Assembly: GCA_030267565.1 (NCBI GenBank) | Contig: BRXU01000036.1 | Span: forward strand, 372,001-436,000 | Reading direction: 5' to 3' | Source of the DNA: Pleodorina starrii | Lineage: Eukaryota; Chlorophyta; Chlorophyceae; Chlamydomonadales; Volvocaceae | Length of the DNA stretch: 64,000 nt | Part shown: one piece after another, positions 47,445 through 56,749 of the stretch | Layout of the letters: each line of letters begins with the position of its first letter | Position numbering within the stretch: position 1 is the first letter of the stretch | Translations under genes and position numbers: made by a program | The notes under the pieces: model-generated | Databases searched by the model: none | The model's input: the letters and a program-made list of their open reading frames with translations, nothing else | Told to the model about the DNA's origin: nothing

Positions 47445-48381
47445 AAGGGAAGCCCTAAACTCAGGTGCTGATTCTCATCTTGGCAAAGGTCTCTGCACTT
47501 ACAAGCCAACCGACAATCGTTGTAGGCCTGTTTTTATAAGCCCAGTCCTTCGCTTGAGTTCCAAGGACGCGCGCTTGACTAAACAAGGACGCGGCAAAGG
47601 CAGAAGCCTGGTCCATAGTAGTAATTAAATTGTCGAAACGGCAAACGGAGCCAATGATGAATAGAGCTCAAGGAGCGGAATAATCATTAGTTTCGGGCCT
47701 GTTTATTCTGCTTCGCCTTCGAACCAGGTTTGTTACCTATAACGGCCATATCTAGGCAGAGGAATTCTTAAAACATTGTCTGAGCTTACAGACAGCCATG
47801 CGATTGCTCCAGCTCAATCACGCATCTCGTACTTGTCGCCGGACAACTACGACGACGGCTGTGTTTCAGAATGGGCTCCAACATCCAACCCGCGGCGGGG
47901 GCGGCTCTTCGACCCCAGCCCCTTGGGCCCAACCCCGTATCCCAGCAGGAGCAGCAGCAGCTAACGTAAAGCCAGCGGCCAGCCTGCCTGTCCATAAGGT
48001 CCATGTACCCGCCCTCTCTCCCTTCCGGGGCCTCTGGGGGTCTTCGGGGGCCTACCGGGGACCTCCGGAGGCCTCTGGGGACCTCCGGTAGCCCCCGAAG
48101 GCCCCCGGAGGCCCCCAAAGGCCCCCGATAGCCCCGCCCCTAAGGCCCCATAAGGCCCCATAAGGCCCCATAAGACCATCGCAGGCCCCCGGAGGCTTTG
48201 AAAAGCCTAGGGAGGGCTTGGTGGTGCTGAAGGGGGCTTGGGGGGGCCCCGGGGGGCTTGGGGGGGCAGGGGGGGGTTTGGGGGGCCCCGGGGGGGCTTG
48301 GGGGTTCCCCGGGGGGACTTGGGGGGGCCCCGGGGGGGTTTGGGAGGGCTTGGGGGGACTTTGGGGCGGGGCCAAAAAAAT
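47445..48381. other. Intergenic with G/C-rich minisatellite
   Basis: The first 550 bp is probably the 5' UTR and promoter of the membrane-protein gene. From about 48010 the DNA turns into imperfect gggggcctccgg and ccccataagg units. From 48225 it becomes gggggcttgggggggccccg units on the + strand. No gene is seen. Confidence 0.6.
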
Positions 48382-48540
48382 GATACCGCAGCGGAGACGG
48401 ACACGGCGTTAGCGAACGGATCCAGAACCCAGTAATACTATTACTGGGTTCTGGGTTTTAGGGGTTTAGGGGTTTTCTGGGTTTTAGGGTTGTTACTTTG
48501 GTATGTTCGTTAAGTAGTACTTACCGAACATACCTGTAAC
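48382..48540 (+). repeat. Longest copy of dispersed element, with two perfect inverted repeats
   Basis: It starts gataccgcagcggagacgga and runs through gttagcgaacgg. A perfect 15-bp inverted repeat follows (ccagaacccagtaat, a 3-nt spacer, then its complement, 48422-48454). Next come telomere-like TTTTAGGG units, then a second perfect inverted repeat (ggtatgttcg...cgaacatacc, about 48499-48533). The internal copies at 21077 and 28311 look like deletion derivatives. Confidence 0.7.
48453..48492 (+). repeat. Telomere-like TTTTAGGG motifs
   Basis: Four TTTAGGGG/TTTTAGGG units sit between the two inverted repeats of the dispersed element. Confidence 0.65.
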
Positions 48541-48825
48541 CTTACCCTACCGAGCTGAAAAGATGCTGCGACCGCGTCGCCGCCAGACCAACCCAGACGG
48601 ACGAGTACGCGTGGCAGCACAAGAACGGCACGAACGCCCGGACAAAACAACCCGACAAATTTTAGACTCACCTGCACTCAATGGAGCAAGCGAAGCGGGA
48701 AGATCGAAGGAAAAAGGCGTGAGTAACGGCAATGGGCAACGGCAATGGCAGCGAAGGAAGGAGCGAGCAGGCAGGCAAGCAAGGCAAGACACACATAAAC
48801 CCACGAACGAGCTGGGGTGGCGACG
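48541..48825. other. Intergenic; no gene seen
   Basis: This short stretch lies between the foldback element and the GGGGC satellite. It contains open frames but no recognisable motif. Confidence 0.4.
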
Positions 48826-49483
48826 CGGCGGGGCGGGGCGGGGCGGGGCGGGGCGGGGAGGGCCGGGGAGGGGCGGGGGGGGGCGGGGCGGGGCGGGGCG
48901 GGGCGGGGCGGGGGGGGGGCGGGCGGGGCGGGGCGGGGCGGGGCGGGGCGGGGCGGGGCGGGGCGGGGCGGGGCGGGGCGGGGCGGGGCGGGGCGGGGCG
49001 GGGCGGGGCGGGGCGGGGCGGGGCGGGGCGGGGCGGGGCGGGGCGGGGCGGGGCGGGGCGGGGCGGGGCGGGGCGGGGCGGGGCGGGGCGGGGCGGGGCG
49101 GGGCGGGGCGGGGCGGGGCGGGGCGGGGCGGGGCGGGGCGGGGCGGGGCGGGGCGGGGCGGGGCGGGGCGGGGCGGGGCGGGGCGGGGCGGGGCGGGGCG
49201 GGGCGGGGCGGGGCGGGGCGGGGCGGGGCGGGGCGGGGCGGGGCGGGGCGGGGCGGGGCGGGGCGGGGCGGGGCGGGGCGGGGCGGGGCGGGGCGGGGCG
49301 GGGCGGGGCGGGGCGGGGCGGGGCGGGGCGGGGCGGGGCGGGGCGGGGCGGGGCGGGGCGGGGCGGGGCGGGGCGGGGCGGGGCGGGGCGGGGCGGGGCG
49401 GGGCGGGGCGGGGCGGGGCGGGGCGGGGCGGGGCGGGGCGGGGCGGGGCGGGGCGGGGCGGGGCGGGGCGGGGCGGGGCGGGC
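48826..49483 (+). repeat. (GGGGC)n pentanucleotide satellite, about 0.65 kb
   Basis: It is nearly pure GGGGC, with a few irregular units before 48920. On the + strand every unit offers a G4 run, so G-quadruplex formation is expected. Long Gly/Ala/Arg frames on one strand and Pro/Ala/Arg frames on the other are artefacts. Confidence 0.96.
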
Positions 49484-49599
49484 GAAGGGGCACGAAGGCA
49501 AGAGCAAGGACGAGGAGAAGGGAAGAACGACGGCAGGACGGGCGGAATGGGCGGAGGCAGCGGGGTGCGGGAAGACGATGCGGGGCACGGGAAGGTGGG

Positions 49600-49731
49600 T
49601 GCGCCAGGGGGGCGCCAGGGGGGCTTGGGGGGCCTTGGGGGGGCCCCGGGGGGACTTTGGGGGGGTCCCGGGGGGGCTTGGGTGGTCCCAGCATGGGCTT
49701 GGGGGGGCCCGGGGGGGGCTTTGGGGGGCCC
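49600..49731 (+). repeat. gggggcttggggggg minisatellite
   Basis: This is the same G-rich unit family as 48225-48370 and 50440-50633. It is interrupted by the small direct-repeat element that follows. Confidence 0.8.
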
Positions 49732-50439
49732 TGTAGCAGTCTTAGTTGCTAAAGGCCACTCGAGTTGTTTGTGCAGGTGTAGCTTAGGCTCTTATAGCCT
49801 AGCCACACTGTCGTACAGCTGCTACACTCTCCCCCCTTTGAAGGGAGACCGTCCCGGCTCCCGTGTTATTGGGATCCGAGCCTGTGTGCTCACCATTATC
49901 TACCCCTACCATGCTCCTCAGAGAACCTGAGGTATGGTCCTAGAGCGTCTCTGGACTCCTACAGATAGCCCTTTCGGTTCGGAGTTTTTCGAGCACAAGC
50001 CTATTTTATTCGGACTGCTTGTGTGGAGGTCTGAAGTTTTGGGCGGGCCCACCAGCCCAGGGGCCAGTGCGGGCCGCGAGATTCGAACTGGAGACCCCAG
50101 TGGGTCGGATCACTGCCGGTGGTACTTTTCGCACCAGCCGCGATATTTGTGCTCACGCTGCACACTTTGTCAGCGGGCACACCGGATGTTACCGATTTAT
50201 ACCAGGCGTAGGTCGTAACTACCTCTGGCACAGTTCGAATTGACTTCACAGTCCGGACGTTGACGGCTCTGTGAGAATGATATGTGAGCTCTGTGAGACT
50301 CGATCTTCAGACCTCAGGAATTTATTCCTGATGCTCGATACCAATGTAACAGTCTTAGTTGCTAAAGGCCACTCGAGTTGCATGTGCAGGTGTAGCTTAG
50401 GCTCTTATAGCCTAGCCGCACTGTCGTACAGCTGCTACA
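49732..50439 (+). mobile_element. TRIM-like element with 95-bp TG...CA direct repeats
   Basis: Two 95-bp direct repeats (49732-49826 and 50345-50439) begin TGTAGCAG (TGTAACAG in the second) and end CTGCTACA. They enclose 518 bp without a coding frame. The element interrupts a G-rich minisatellite and is flanked by GGCCC on both sides, consistent with a 5-bp target duplication, though the flank is low-complexity. This layout matches a terminal-repeat retrotransposon in miniature. No clear tRNA primer-binding site or polypurine tract was found, so the class is tentative. The interior holds a box-B-like gattcgaactgg (about 50079). Confidence 0.55.
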
Positions 50440-50633
50440 GGCCCCAGGGGGGCTTGGGGTGGCCCCGGGGGGTTAATAAGAACGGCCCGGGGGAGCCCCG
50501 GGGGGGCTTGGGGGGGCCCCGGGGGGGGGTAAGGGGGGCCCCTGGTAGGCTTGGGGGGGCTTGGGCGGGCCCTGGGGGGTGGGGGGGGCCCCGGGGGGTG
50601 GGGGGGGGCCCCGGGGGGGTTTGGGGGGGCCAT
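50440..50633 (+). repeat. gggggcttgggggggccccg minisatellite
   Basis: This continues the G-rich array interrupted by the TRIM-like element and joins directly to the tRNA tandem array. Confidence 0.8.
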
Positions 50634-50881
50634 TATAGCAAAGCCAACTCCTCACCACCACCACCCCAGCGCCAGGATGCCGGCCAAAGAATGGTGGGAC
50701 ATTTTATGGAGCAGAAAGAAAAAGAGATGACACAAGGAGGCTGCCTTGAATAGATAGAGAAGCTGTACGTAGGAGCCTGATCGATGGTAGATACATGCGT
50801 GCTACTGTTGATTGGCAACAAACAAACGATTCTGAAATACAAACCCAAGTGACGAAATGAAATGGGCACACAGCACAGAAA
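50634..50881 (+). repeat. Internally deleted tRNA-array unit
   Basis: The sequence matches the start of the 1137-bp core unit (tatagcaaagccaactcctc), then jumps to its last quarter (ccagcgccaggatgccggcc) and runs to the unit end. Both tRNA genes are missing. Confidence 0.8.
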
Positions 50882-51154
50882 ATAATCGACACACTGCTGC
50901 TGGGGCCACTATAGCAAAGCCAACTCCTCACCATGAGCGCCACATACAAATGGCCGATGAAGTCGATCGCATCAGTAAAGCCTTCAGTTTCTGACCATGC
51001 AAGCAAAAGCTCCATCGATCCATGATGTCACCTGGTATGTAGCATCACCATTGCATGGATGCATGGAAGGAATTATATACCTAGATAGCTTGCGTGTACC
51101 AATATTGGCATTCATCATGCGTGCGTGCCACAGCAAAATTGCGGGGAGTGTATC

Positions 51155-51239
51155 TCCGATCTGCCTGGATCGAACAGGCGACCTAAGGATGTCTCTGCAC
51201 AATTACAGTCCTTCGCTCTTCCAGCTGAGCTAAGATCGG
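51155..51239 (-). tRNA. tRNA-Tyr (GTA), with 12-nt intron, copy 1
   Basis: The - strand folds perfectly: acceptor CCGATCT/AGATCGG, D stem GCTC/GAGC, anticodon stem AAGGA/TCCTT, T stem GCCTG/CAGGC and discriminator A. The anticodon loop CTGTAAA is interrupted after position 37 by the intron ttgtgcagagac, the canonical intron position. A TTTT run (AAAA on + at 51136-51139) follows as a pol III terminator. Confidence 0.96.
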
Positions 51240-51258
51240 TCACTACTCGCACTCCATA

Positions 51259-51330
51259 TATCGAGACCAGGTTTCGATCCTGGGACCTCGGGGTTATGAG
51301 CCCCGCATGCTTCCGCTGCGCCATCTCGAT
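51259..51330 (-). tRNA. Initiator tRNA-Met (CAT), copy 1, D-stem mismatch
   Basis: The 72-nt - strand gene has the eukaryotic initiator signs: A1:T72 pair, CGGGG/CCCCG anticodon stem and T loop ATCGAAA (A54, A60). A substitution at + 51308 changes the D stem from GCGC/GCGT to GCGC/GCAT, adding a C-A mismatch. No T run separates it from tRNA-Tyr 19 nt downstream. Confidence 0.88.
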
Positions 51331-51694
51331 CTGAGCACAGCCTAGGTAGGGGATTTTACCGGCTCCCTTCGCAATCAGTGATCAGCATACTTAGGCTGAA
51401 GGGTATGTCCCAAGCAAACATCCGTCGAGCACTCATCGATCTACTATGCTCACTCCATCACACCCCTCATCCATTCATCATGCTGTGTATGCTCCGCGCA
51501 TGTTGTACAGTGGGCTTCAGACCCTCTCAAGGGTCCTTGTAAGGGTAAAGCTTGCGGAACGCTGGACAAGCTAGCAAAGCCCAGCACAGCCAGGTTGGAT
51601 AGCATGAGCCATTTAAAAGGAATGTGTGAGCCCATGGACTATTCACCAAGACCAACCGTCATGGAAAACTCGCCAAGATGGAGCTCCCTAGCTA

Positions 51695-52272
51695 TGTCGG
51701 ATCACATGACTGCACACGAACGAACCATGTGGAACATCGCTGCATCCAGTAAAGCTGTTTCACATGCGCCAAATATACATAAATGGCGCAACGGCAATGC
51801 GGCACACTCGCGACGAGGCGTCACCGTAACGTAGATAGGATCATCCACCGGCTGCTGGCGAAGTCGGCTCCACGCAGAACGGCTGACCACATAATTCTCA
51901 GTATTGCACAAATGGTGCAAATACGAGGACGATGGAAGTGTCTCGGCCAGGCAAAGGGAAAAGAGTGACGAATAAAGACCTTACATGTCTCTTCCGCTAG
52001 GCCAGGTCCTTAACCTAACGAAAGGGGCCTACTAGTTGCTCACAGGCGACTGCCTGAGAGCAAATCGAGACAAGGCAACAAGCCAAAGACTCGACTAAAA
52101 TACGCGAAACAACTGTACGACATCCTACTCCCGAGATCTTCACGTAAGCTATACTACGTTACGAACTCGAAAGCGTACAACCAAGACTGACGTAGAACCA
52201 ACAAACTACGCAAATCCGCAATAACAGGAAATACGGACGGTAAACTGCCGGTGACGGTAAACTGATCCGACA
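51695..52272 (+). mobile_element. 578-bp TIR element, TSD GCTA
   Basis: The termini are TGTCGGATCA and TGATCCGACA, perfect 10-bp inverted repeats. GCTA flanks both sides (51691-51694 and 52273-52276) and occurs once at the empty site in the other units (for example near 56535). No transposase frame is present, so it is non-autonomous. Confidence 0.88.
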
Positions 52273-52479
52273 GCTAATCTCAGATGGTCTGCTGGTCGCC
52301 AACGGACGACGGACAACCAAAGGTGAGCCGCCACCAGAGTTCACCGGAACTCCAGCTTCGAAGAGTGTTTTATTTCACGGCCATGTGGGCGCAATGTCCA
52401 GGCGATATGGGGTTTCGGGTAACCCCGATACCAGGCCCTTCTTATCTTAAAGAACTATAGTAACTAAAAATGGATGAAA

Positions 52480-53661
52480 CAAGGGGTTGGTGTCGGCTTC
52501 CTTGAAGCCGGAAAAAGGGCGGGGCCCCACTAAATCCGTACGGGTTAAGTTGAGTGCTAGGGTGGCGAGGGCGTGAAGTAGTGTGAGAGTGTCGACATTC
52601 CTGCTGATAGACAGCCAGAGCTTTTTCCCGAAATGCCTGCTAGCCGAGTCGTTAGCAAGGCCTGCCGGCGCCGCGCGAAGCGCGTCATCCCGTCGGGTGC
52701 ATGAGCGCATGTGCGCATCGACCGAAATACGGCATTTCCAAAGCGAGCGGCGAGGGCGTCAACTGTGAGAGTGTCGACATTCCTGCTGATAGGCAGCCAG
52801 AGCTTTATATCTGAAATGCCTTCGGCTTCAGCAATCCGACCCATGTTTAGCATCGCGCGCCGTCTCGGCACTGTGCAACTCTTCCGGCCAGCGCATTGGC
52901 TGAAGTTACTTGACAGTAGACATGGAGTGTATGATTTACACATCACGCAGGCTGACTTGCCAATAGAAGGACAGCGGAACTGTTTGCGAGGGTTGCGACG
53001 ACGTGCAGTTGCCGACGAGAGTGCACAGGCTTCGCTACTGAGGTATTCGCCGTAGAGGAGGCTTGACTGCTTTAACATTAGGACAGGGAATGTAGAAGTC
53101 CATCCCCTAGGTTGCCGACTGGACTTGTTGGGCGGCCAGCTGAAGACCGCTGCATCATGCGTGCATTTGCGGCTTGGCGTCCAACAACCAGCAGTTTGCC
53201 CCTCATGGTTTGCCCCTTGCAACCTTTGTAATCGAAATGTGCGTCAAGTCGGTCGGACCGGGTAGCAGAGCTGTGGTGTGGTCGCGGGAAGAATGTTCGC
53301 AATGCAAACATAGTTGGTTGCCGAAACGAAGATTCATTTCACGCCGTCATGTCAGAAATCCACTTTGAGGAACGATGAATCTTCTGGAAATAATTATAGG
53401 CCGAGAGGCGTTGGTTTGACCTCGGCCTCGGTCCATGGAGACTGCCGAGCTGGTTTTTACTCGTGCGATGTTGGGTTCCAATAATAAATTTACCGTGCAA
53501 TAAAGAATGTAATCGTTTACTTATGCAGTATTTCCGTTGGCCGAGATTCTGCACTTTTGTTAGGACACCACAGTTCACAGTCCACAGCCCACAGTCCACA
53601 CGGACATGGGCAATCCTATAGGGCGGGGCCCCCCTGGGCGCTTCGCGCTGGGGCCCCGCCC
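52480..53661. mobile_element. Hairpin-ended element, copy 1 (1182 bp)
   Basis: It begins caaggggttggtgtcgg with a perfect hairpin CGGCTTC-CTT-GAAGCCG. It ends in GGGCGGGGCCCC / GGGGCCCCGCCC, a perfect 12-bp inverted repeat around gcgcttcgcgc. The interior holds two diverged copies of a block with gtcgacattcctgctgatag. It is over 90% similar by eye to 54565-55725. A runs flank both sides. It has no long coding frame. Confidence 0.8.
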
Positions 53662-53886
53662 AAAAATCCGATTCACTGCACGACCTCTTCCAACCTTTCC
53701 AACATAATAAACTCAGTTTTTACTAAGCTTCCTATGCTCCATCCTGATTTCATATAATATTTAACAGCTTCAAACTATGGACGACTATTCCCAGTCAATG
53801 AAATTAAGATGGCGGCATTATGCATGAGCGAGCGTAGCTGTGCCTCAGCTTAATATGCACGTGTTTTCGGGTGCAAATGGTCGGCG

Positions 53887-54129
53887 TTGTCGACCGCGCT
53901 TGCGGAAGACCGTACCGTGGAAGTTTGGAAGCCCTGCCCTCCTCAACCGACACTGGCCCCGCCCGTCACCTGGCACATGGCTGCGGTGCTGCGGGCTCAT
54001 TTGAGGAGTGTCATAACCATGGAACAGTGTCGCATATACATCGCGGGCAGCAGATGCATGCCTGCGGACGCCAAAAACCTGGACGTCCATTCCTGGGCCC
54101 TGGCCGGCCACGTCTTTGATCCGTCATAG
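53887..54129 (+). pseudogene. Possible captured gene fragment
   Basis: An 80-residue open frame in the outer 1.96-kb insertion contains ALAEDRTVEVWKP, similar to a WD40-repeat strand, followed by HLRSVITMEQCRIYIAGSR and ALAGHVFDPS before a stop. It lacks a credible gene context and may be a host exon carried by the insertion, or chance. Confidence 0.3.
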
Positions 54130-54564
54130 CTATATGACGCTGTCGTGGTTCTTGTACCATTCGCATTTGCCTCTATTTAGAGGCTGTAAAAGCCCCAGTC
54201 GCAGCCCCGGCAGCTTCGGAGCTAATTGAGCTAAATATGACGTCAGACTCGGTTTTCACGTCCACTAAGGGCGGCTTAAAGAGCAGGTAGATAGGTATAC
54301 AGACTTGATACCAACTCATGGACTGCGTGCAAATGCTGGAAGTGGACCCCAGCGCCAGGATGCCGGCCAAAGAATGGTGGGACATTTTCGGAGCAGAAAG
54401 AAAAAGAGATGACACAAGGAGGCTGCCTTGAATAGATAGAGAAGCTGTACGTAGGAGCCTGATCGATGGTAGATACATGCGTGCTACTGTTGATTGGCAA
54501 CAAACAAACGATTCTGAAATACAAACCCAAGTGACGAAATGAAATGGGCACACAGCACAGAAAA

Positions 54565-55725
54565 CAAGGGGTTGGTGTCGGCTTCCTTGAAGCCGGAAAA
54601 AGGGCGGGGCCCCACTAAATCCGTACGGGTTAAGTTGAGTGCTAGGGCGGCGAGGGCGTGAAGTGTGAGAGTGTCGACATTCCTGCTGATAGACAGCCAG
54701 AGCTTTTTCCCGAAATGCCTGCTAGCCGAGTCGTTAGCAAGGCCTGCCGGCGCCGCGCGAAGCGCGTCATCCCACCGGGTGCATGAGTGCATGTGCGCAT
54801 CGACCGAAATACGGCATTTCCAAAGCGAGCGGCGAGGGCGTCAACTGTGAGAGTATCGACATTCCTGCTGATAGGCAGCCAGAGCTTTATATCTGAAATG
54901 CCTGCGGCTTCAGCAATCCGACCCATGTTTAGCATCGCGCGCCGTCTCGGCACTGTGCAATTCTTCCGGCCAGCGCATTGGCTGAAGTTACTTGACAGTA
55001 GACATGGAGTGTATCATTTACACATCACGCAGGCTGACTTGACAATAGGACAGCGGAACTGTTTGCGAGGGTTGATTGCGACGACGTGCAGTTGCCGACG
55101 AGAGTGCACAGGCTTCGCTACTGAGGTATTCGCCGTAGAGGAGGCTTGAATGCTTTAACATTAGGACAGGGATTCCCTAGGTTGCCGACTGGACTTGTTT
55201 GGCGGCCCGCAGAAGACTGCCGCATCGTGTGTGCAATTTGCGTCTTGGCGTCCAACAACCAGCAGTTTGCCCCTCATGGTTTGTCCCATGCAATCTTTGT
55301 AATATAAGTGTGCGTCAAGTCGGTCGGACCGGCAAGCAGAGCTGCTGTGGTGTGTTCGCGGGAAGATTGTTCGCAATGCAAACATATTTGGTCGCCGAAA
55401 CGAAGATTCATTTCACGCCGTAATGTCAGAATTCCAGTTCGAGAAACGATGGATCTTCTGGAATTAATTATAGGCCGAGAGGCGTTGGTTTGACCTCGGC
55501 CTCGGTCCATGGAGACTGCCAAACTGGTTTTTACTCATACGAGGTTGGGTTCCTATAATAAATTTACCATGCAATAAAGAACGTAATATTTTACTTATGG
55601 AGTCTTTCCGTTGGCCGAAATTCTGCACTTACGCTTTTACATTAGACATCAGACAGTGCAGGCACGGACATGGGCAATCCTACAGGGCGGGGCCCCCCCG
55701 GGCGCTTCGCGCTGGGGCCCCGCCC
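54565..55725. mobile_element. Hairpin-ended element, copy 2 (1161 bp)
   Basis: It has the same ends and internal duplication as 52480-53661, with small indels. The empty site cagaaaataatcg (for example 59178-59190) shows the insertion added AA, a 2-bp target duplication. It separates core units 1 and 2. Confidence 0.85.
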
Positions 55726-55999
55726 AATAATCGACACACTGCTGCTGGGGCCACTATAGCAAAGCCAACTCCTCACCATGAGCGCCACATACAAATGGCC
55801 GATGAAGTCGATCGCATCAGTAAAGCCTTCAGTTTCTGACCATGCAAGCAAAAGCTCCATCGATCCATGATGTCACCTGGTATGTAGCATTACCATTGCA
55901 TGGATGCATGGAAGGAATTATATACCTAGATAGCTTGCGTGTACCAATATTGGCATTCATCATGTGTGCGTGCCACAGCAAAATTGCGGGGAGTGTATC

Positions 56000-56084
56000 T
56001 CCGATCTGCCTGGATCGAACAGGCGACCTAAGGATGTCTCTGCACAATTACAGTCCTTCGCTCTTCCAGCTGAGCTAAGATCGG
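56000..56084 (-). tRNA. tRNA-Tyr (GTA), with 12-nt intron, copy 2
   Basis: Identical to the 51155-51239 gene, including the 12-nt intron and downstream TTTT. Confidence 0.96.
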
Positions 56085-56103
56085 TCACTACTCGCACTCC
56101 ATA

Positions 56104-56175
56104 TATCGAGACCAGGTTACGATCCTGGGACCTCGGGGTTATGAGCCCCGCACGCTTCCGCTGCGCCATCTCGAT
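56104..56175 (-). pseudogene. Initiator tRNA-Met copy 2, A58 lost
   Basis: The D stem is sound (GCGC/GCGT), but the T loop reads ATCGTAA instead of ATCGAAA. Position 58, an invariant adenine and part of the internal box B promoter, is T. Reduced transcription and instability are expected. Confidence 0.75.
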
Positions 56176-56749
56176 CTGAGCACTGCTAAGGTAGGGGATT
56201 TTACCGGCTCCCTTCCCAATCAGTGATCAGCATATTTAGGCTGAAGGGTATGTCCCAAGCAAACATCCGTCGAGCACTCATCGATCTACTATGCTCACTC
56301 CATCACACCCCTCATCCATTCATCATGCTGTGTATGCTCCGCGCATGTTGTACAGTGGGCTTCAGACCCTCTCAAGGGTCCTTGTAAGGGTAAAGCTTGC
56401 GGAACGCTGGACAAGCTAGCAAAGCCCAGCGCAGCCAGGTTGGATAGCATGAGCCATTTAAAAGGAATGTGTGAGCCCATGGACTATTCACCAAGACCAA
56501 CCGTCATGGAGGACTCGCCAAGATGGAGCTCCCTAGCTAATCTCAGATGGTCTGCTGGTCGCCAACGGACGACGGACAAAGAGCAGGTAGATAGGTATAC
56601 AGACTTGATACCAACTCATGGACTGCGTGCAAATGCTGGAAGTGGACCCCAGCGCCAGGATGCCGGCCAAAGAATGGTGGGACATTTTCGGAGCAGAAAG
56701 AAAAAGAGATGACACAAGGAGGCTGCCTTGAATAGATAGAGAAGCTGTA

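Larger units (their letters stand above)
52317..54277. mobile_element. 1.96-kb insertion in unit 1 with nested element
   Basis: Other units read ggacaaagagcagg without a break. Here 1961 bp (starting ccaaaggtgag, ending gggcggctt) lies between ggacaa and aaagagcagg, leaving an AA duplication. A hairpin-ended element (52480-53661) is nested inside, so the outer insertion is about 0.78 kb. No matching inverted ends were recognised. Confidence 0.65.
50882..54564 (-). repeat. tRNA-array core unit 1, split by insertions
   Basis: The core sequence occupies 50882-51694, 52277-52316 and 54280-54564. Together these make about 1138 bp, the same as the uninterrupted core deduced from later units. Two insertions split it, at 51695-52272 and 52317-54277. 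The unit carries an initiator tRNA-Met and a tRNA-Tyr on the - strand. Confidence 0.85.

Noticed and set aside
48835..49482. CRISPR-like array
   Set aside because: The repeats are contiguous without unique spacers, and the genome is eukaryotic.
48563..49930. 455-aa Gly/Ala/Arg frame and opposite-strand Pro/Ala/Arg frames
   Set aside because: These are translations of the (GGGGC)n satellite with no conserved flank or splice context.
50070..50150. tRNA gene inside the TRIM-like element
   Set aside because: There is a box-B-like sequence, but the T stem, acceptor stem and anticodon arm do not pair.
51115..51324. 69- and 70-aa frames over the tRNA pair
   Set aside because: They overlap tRNA genes completely and are structural-RNA shadows.
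52557..53222. 221-aa frame inside the hairpin-ended element
   Set aside because: The frame is broken in the second copy at 54565-55725, and the repeated ISRNVDTLT segments come from an internal DNA duplication.
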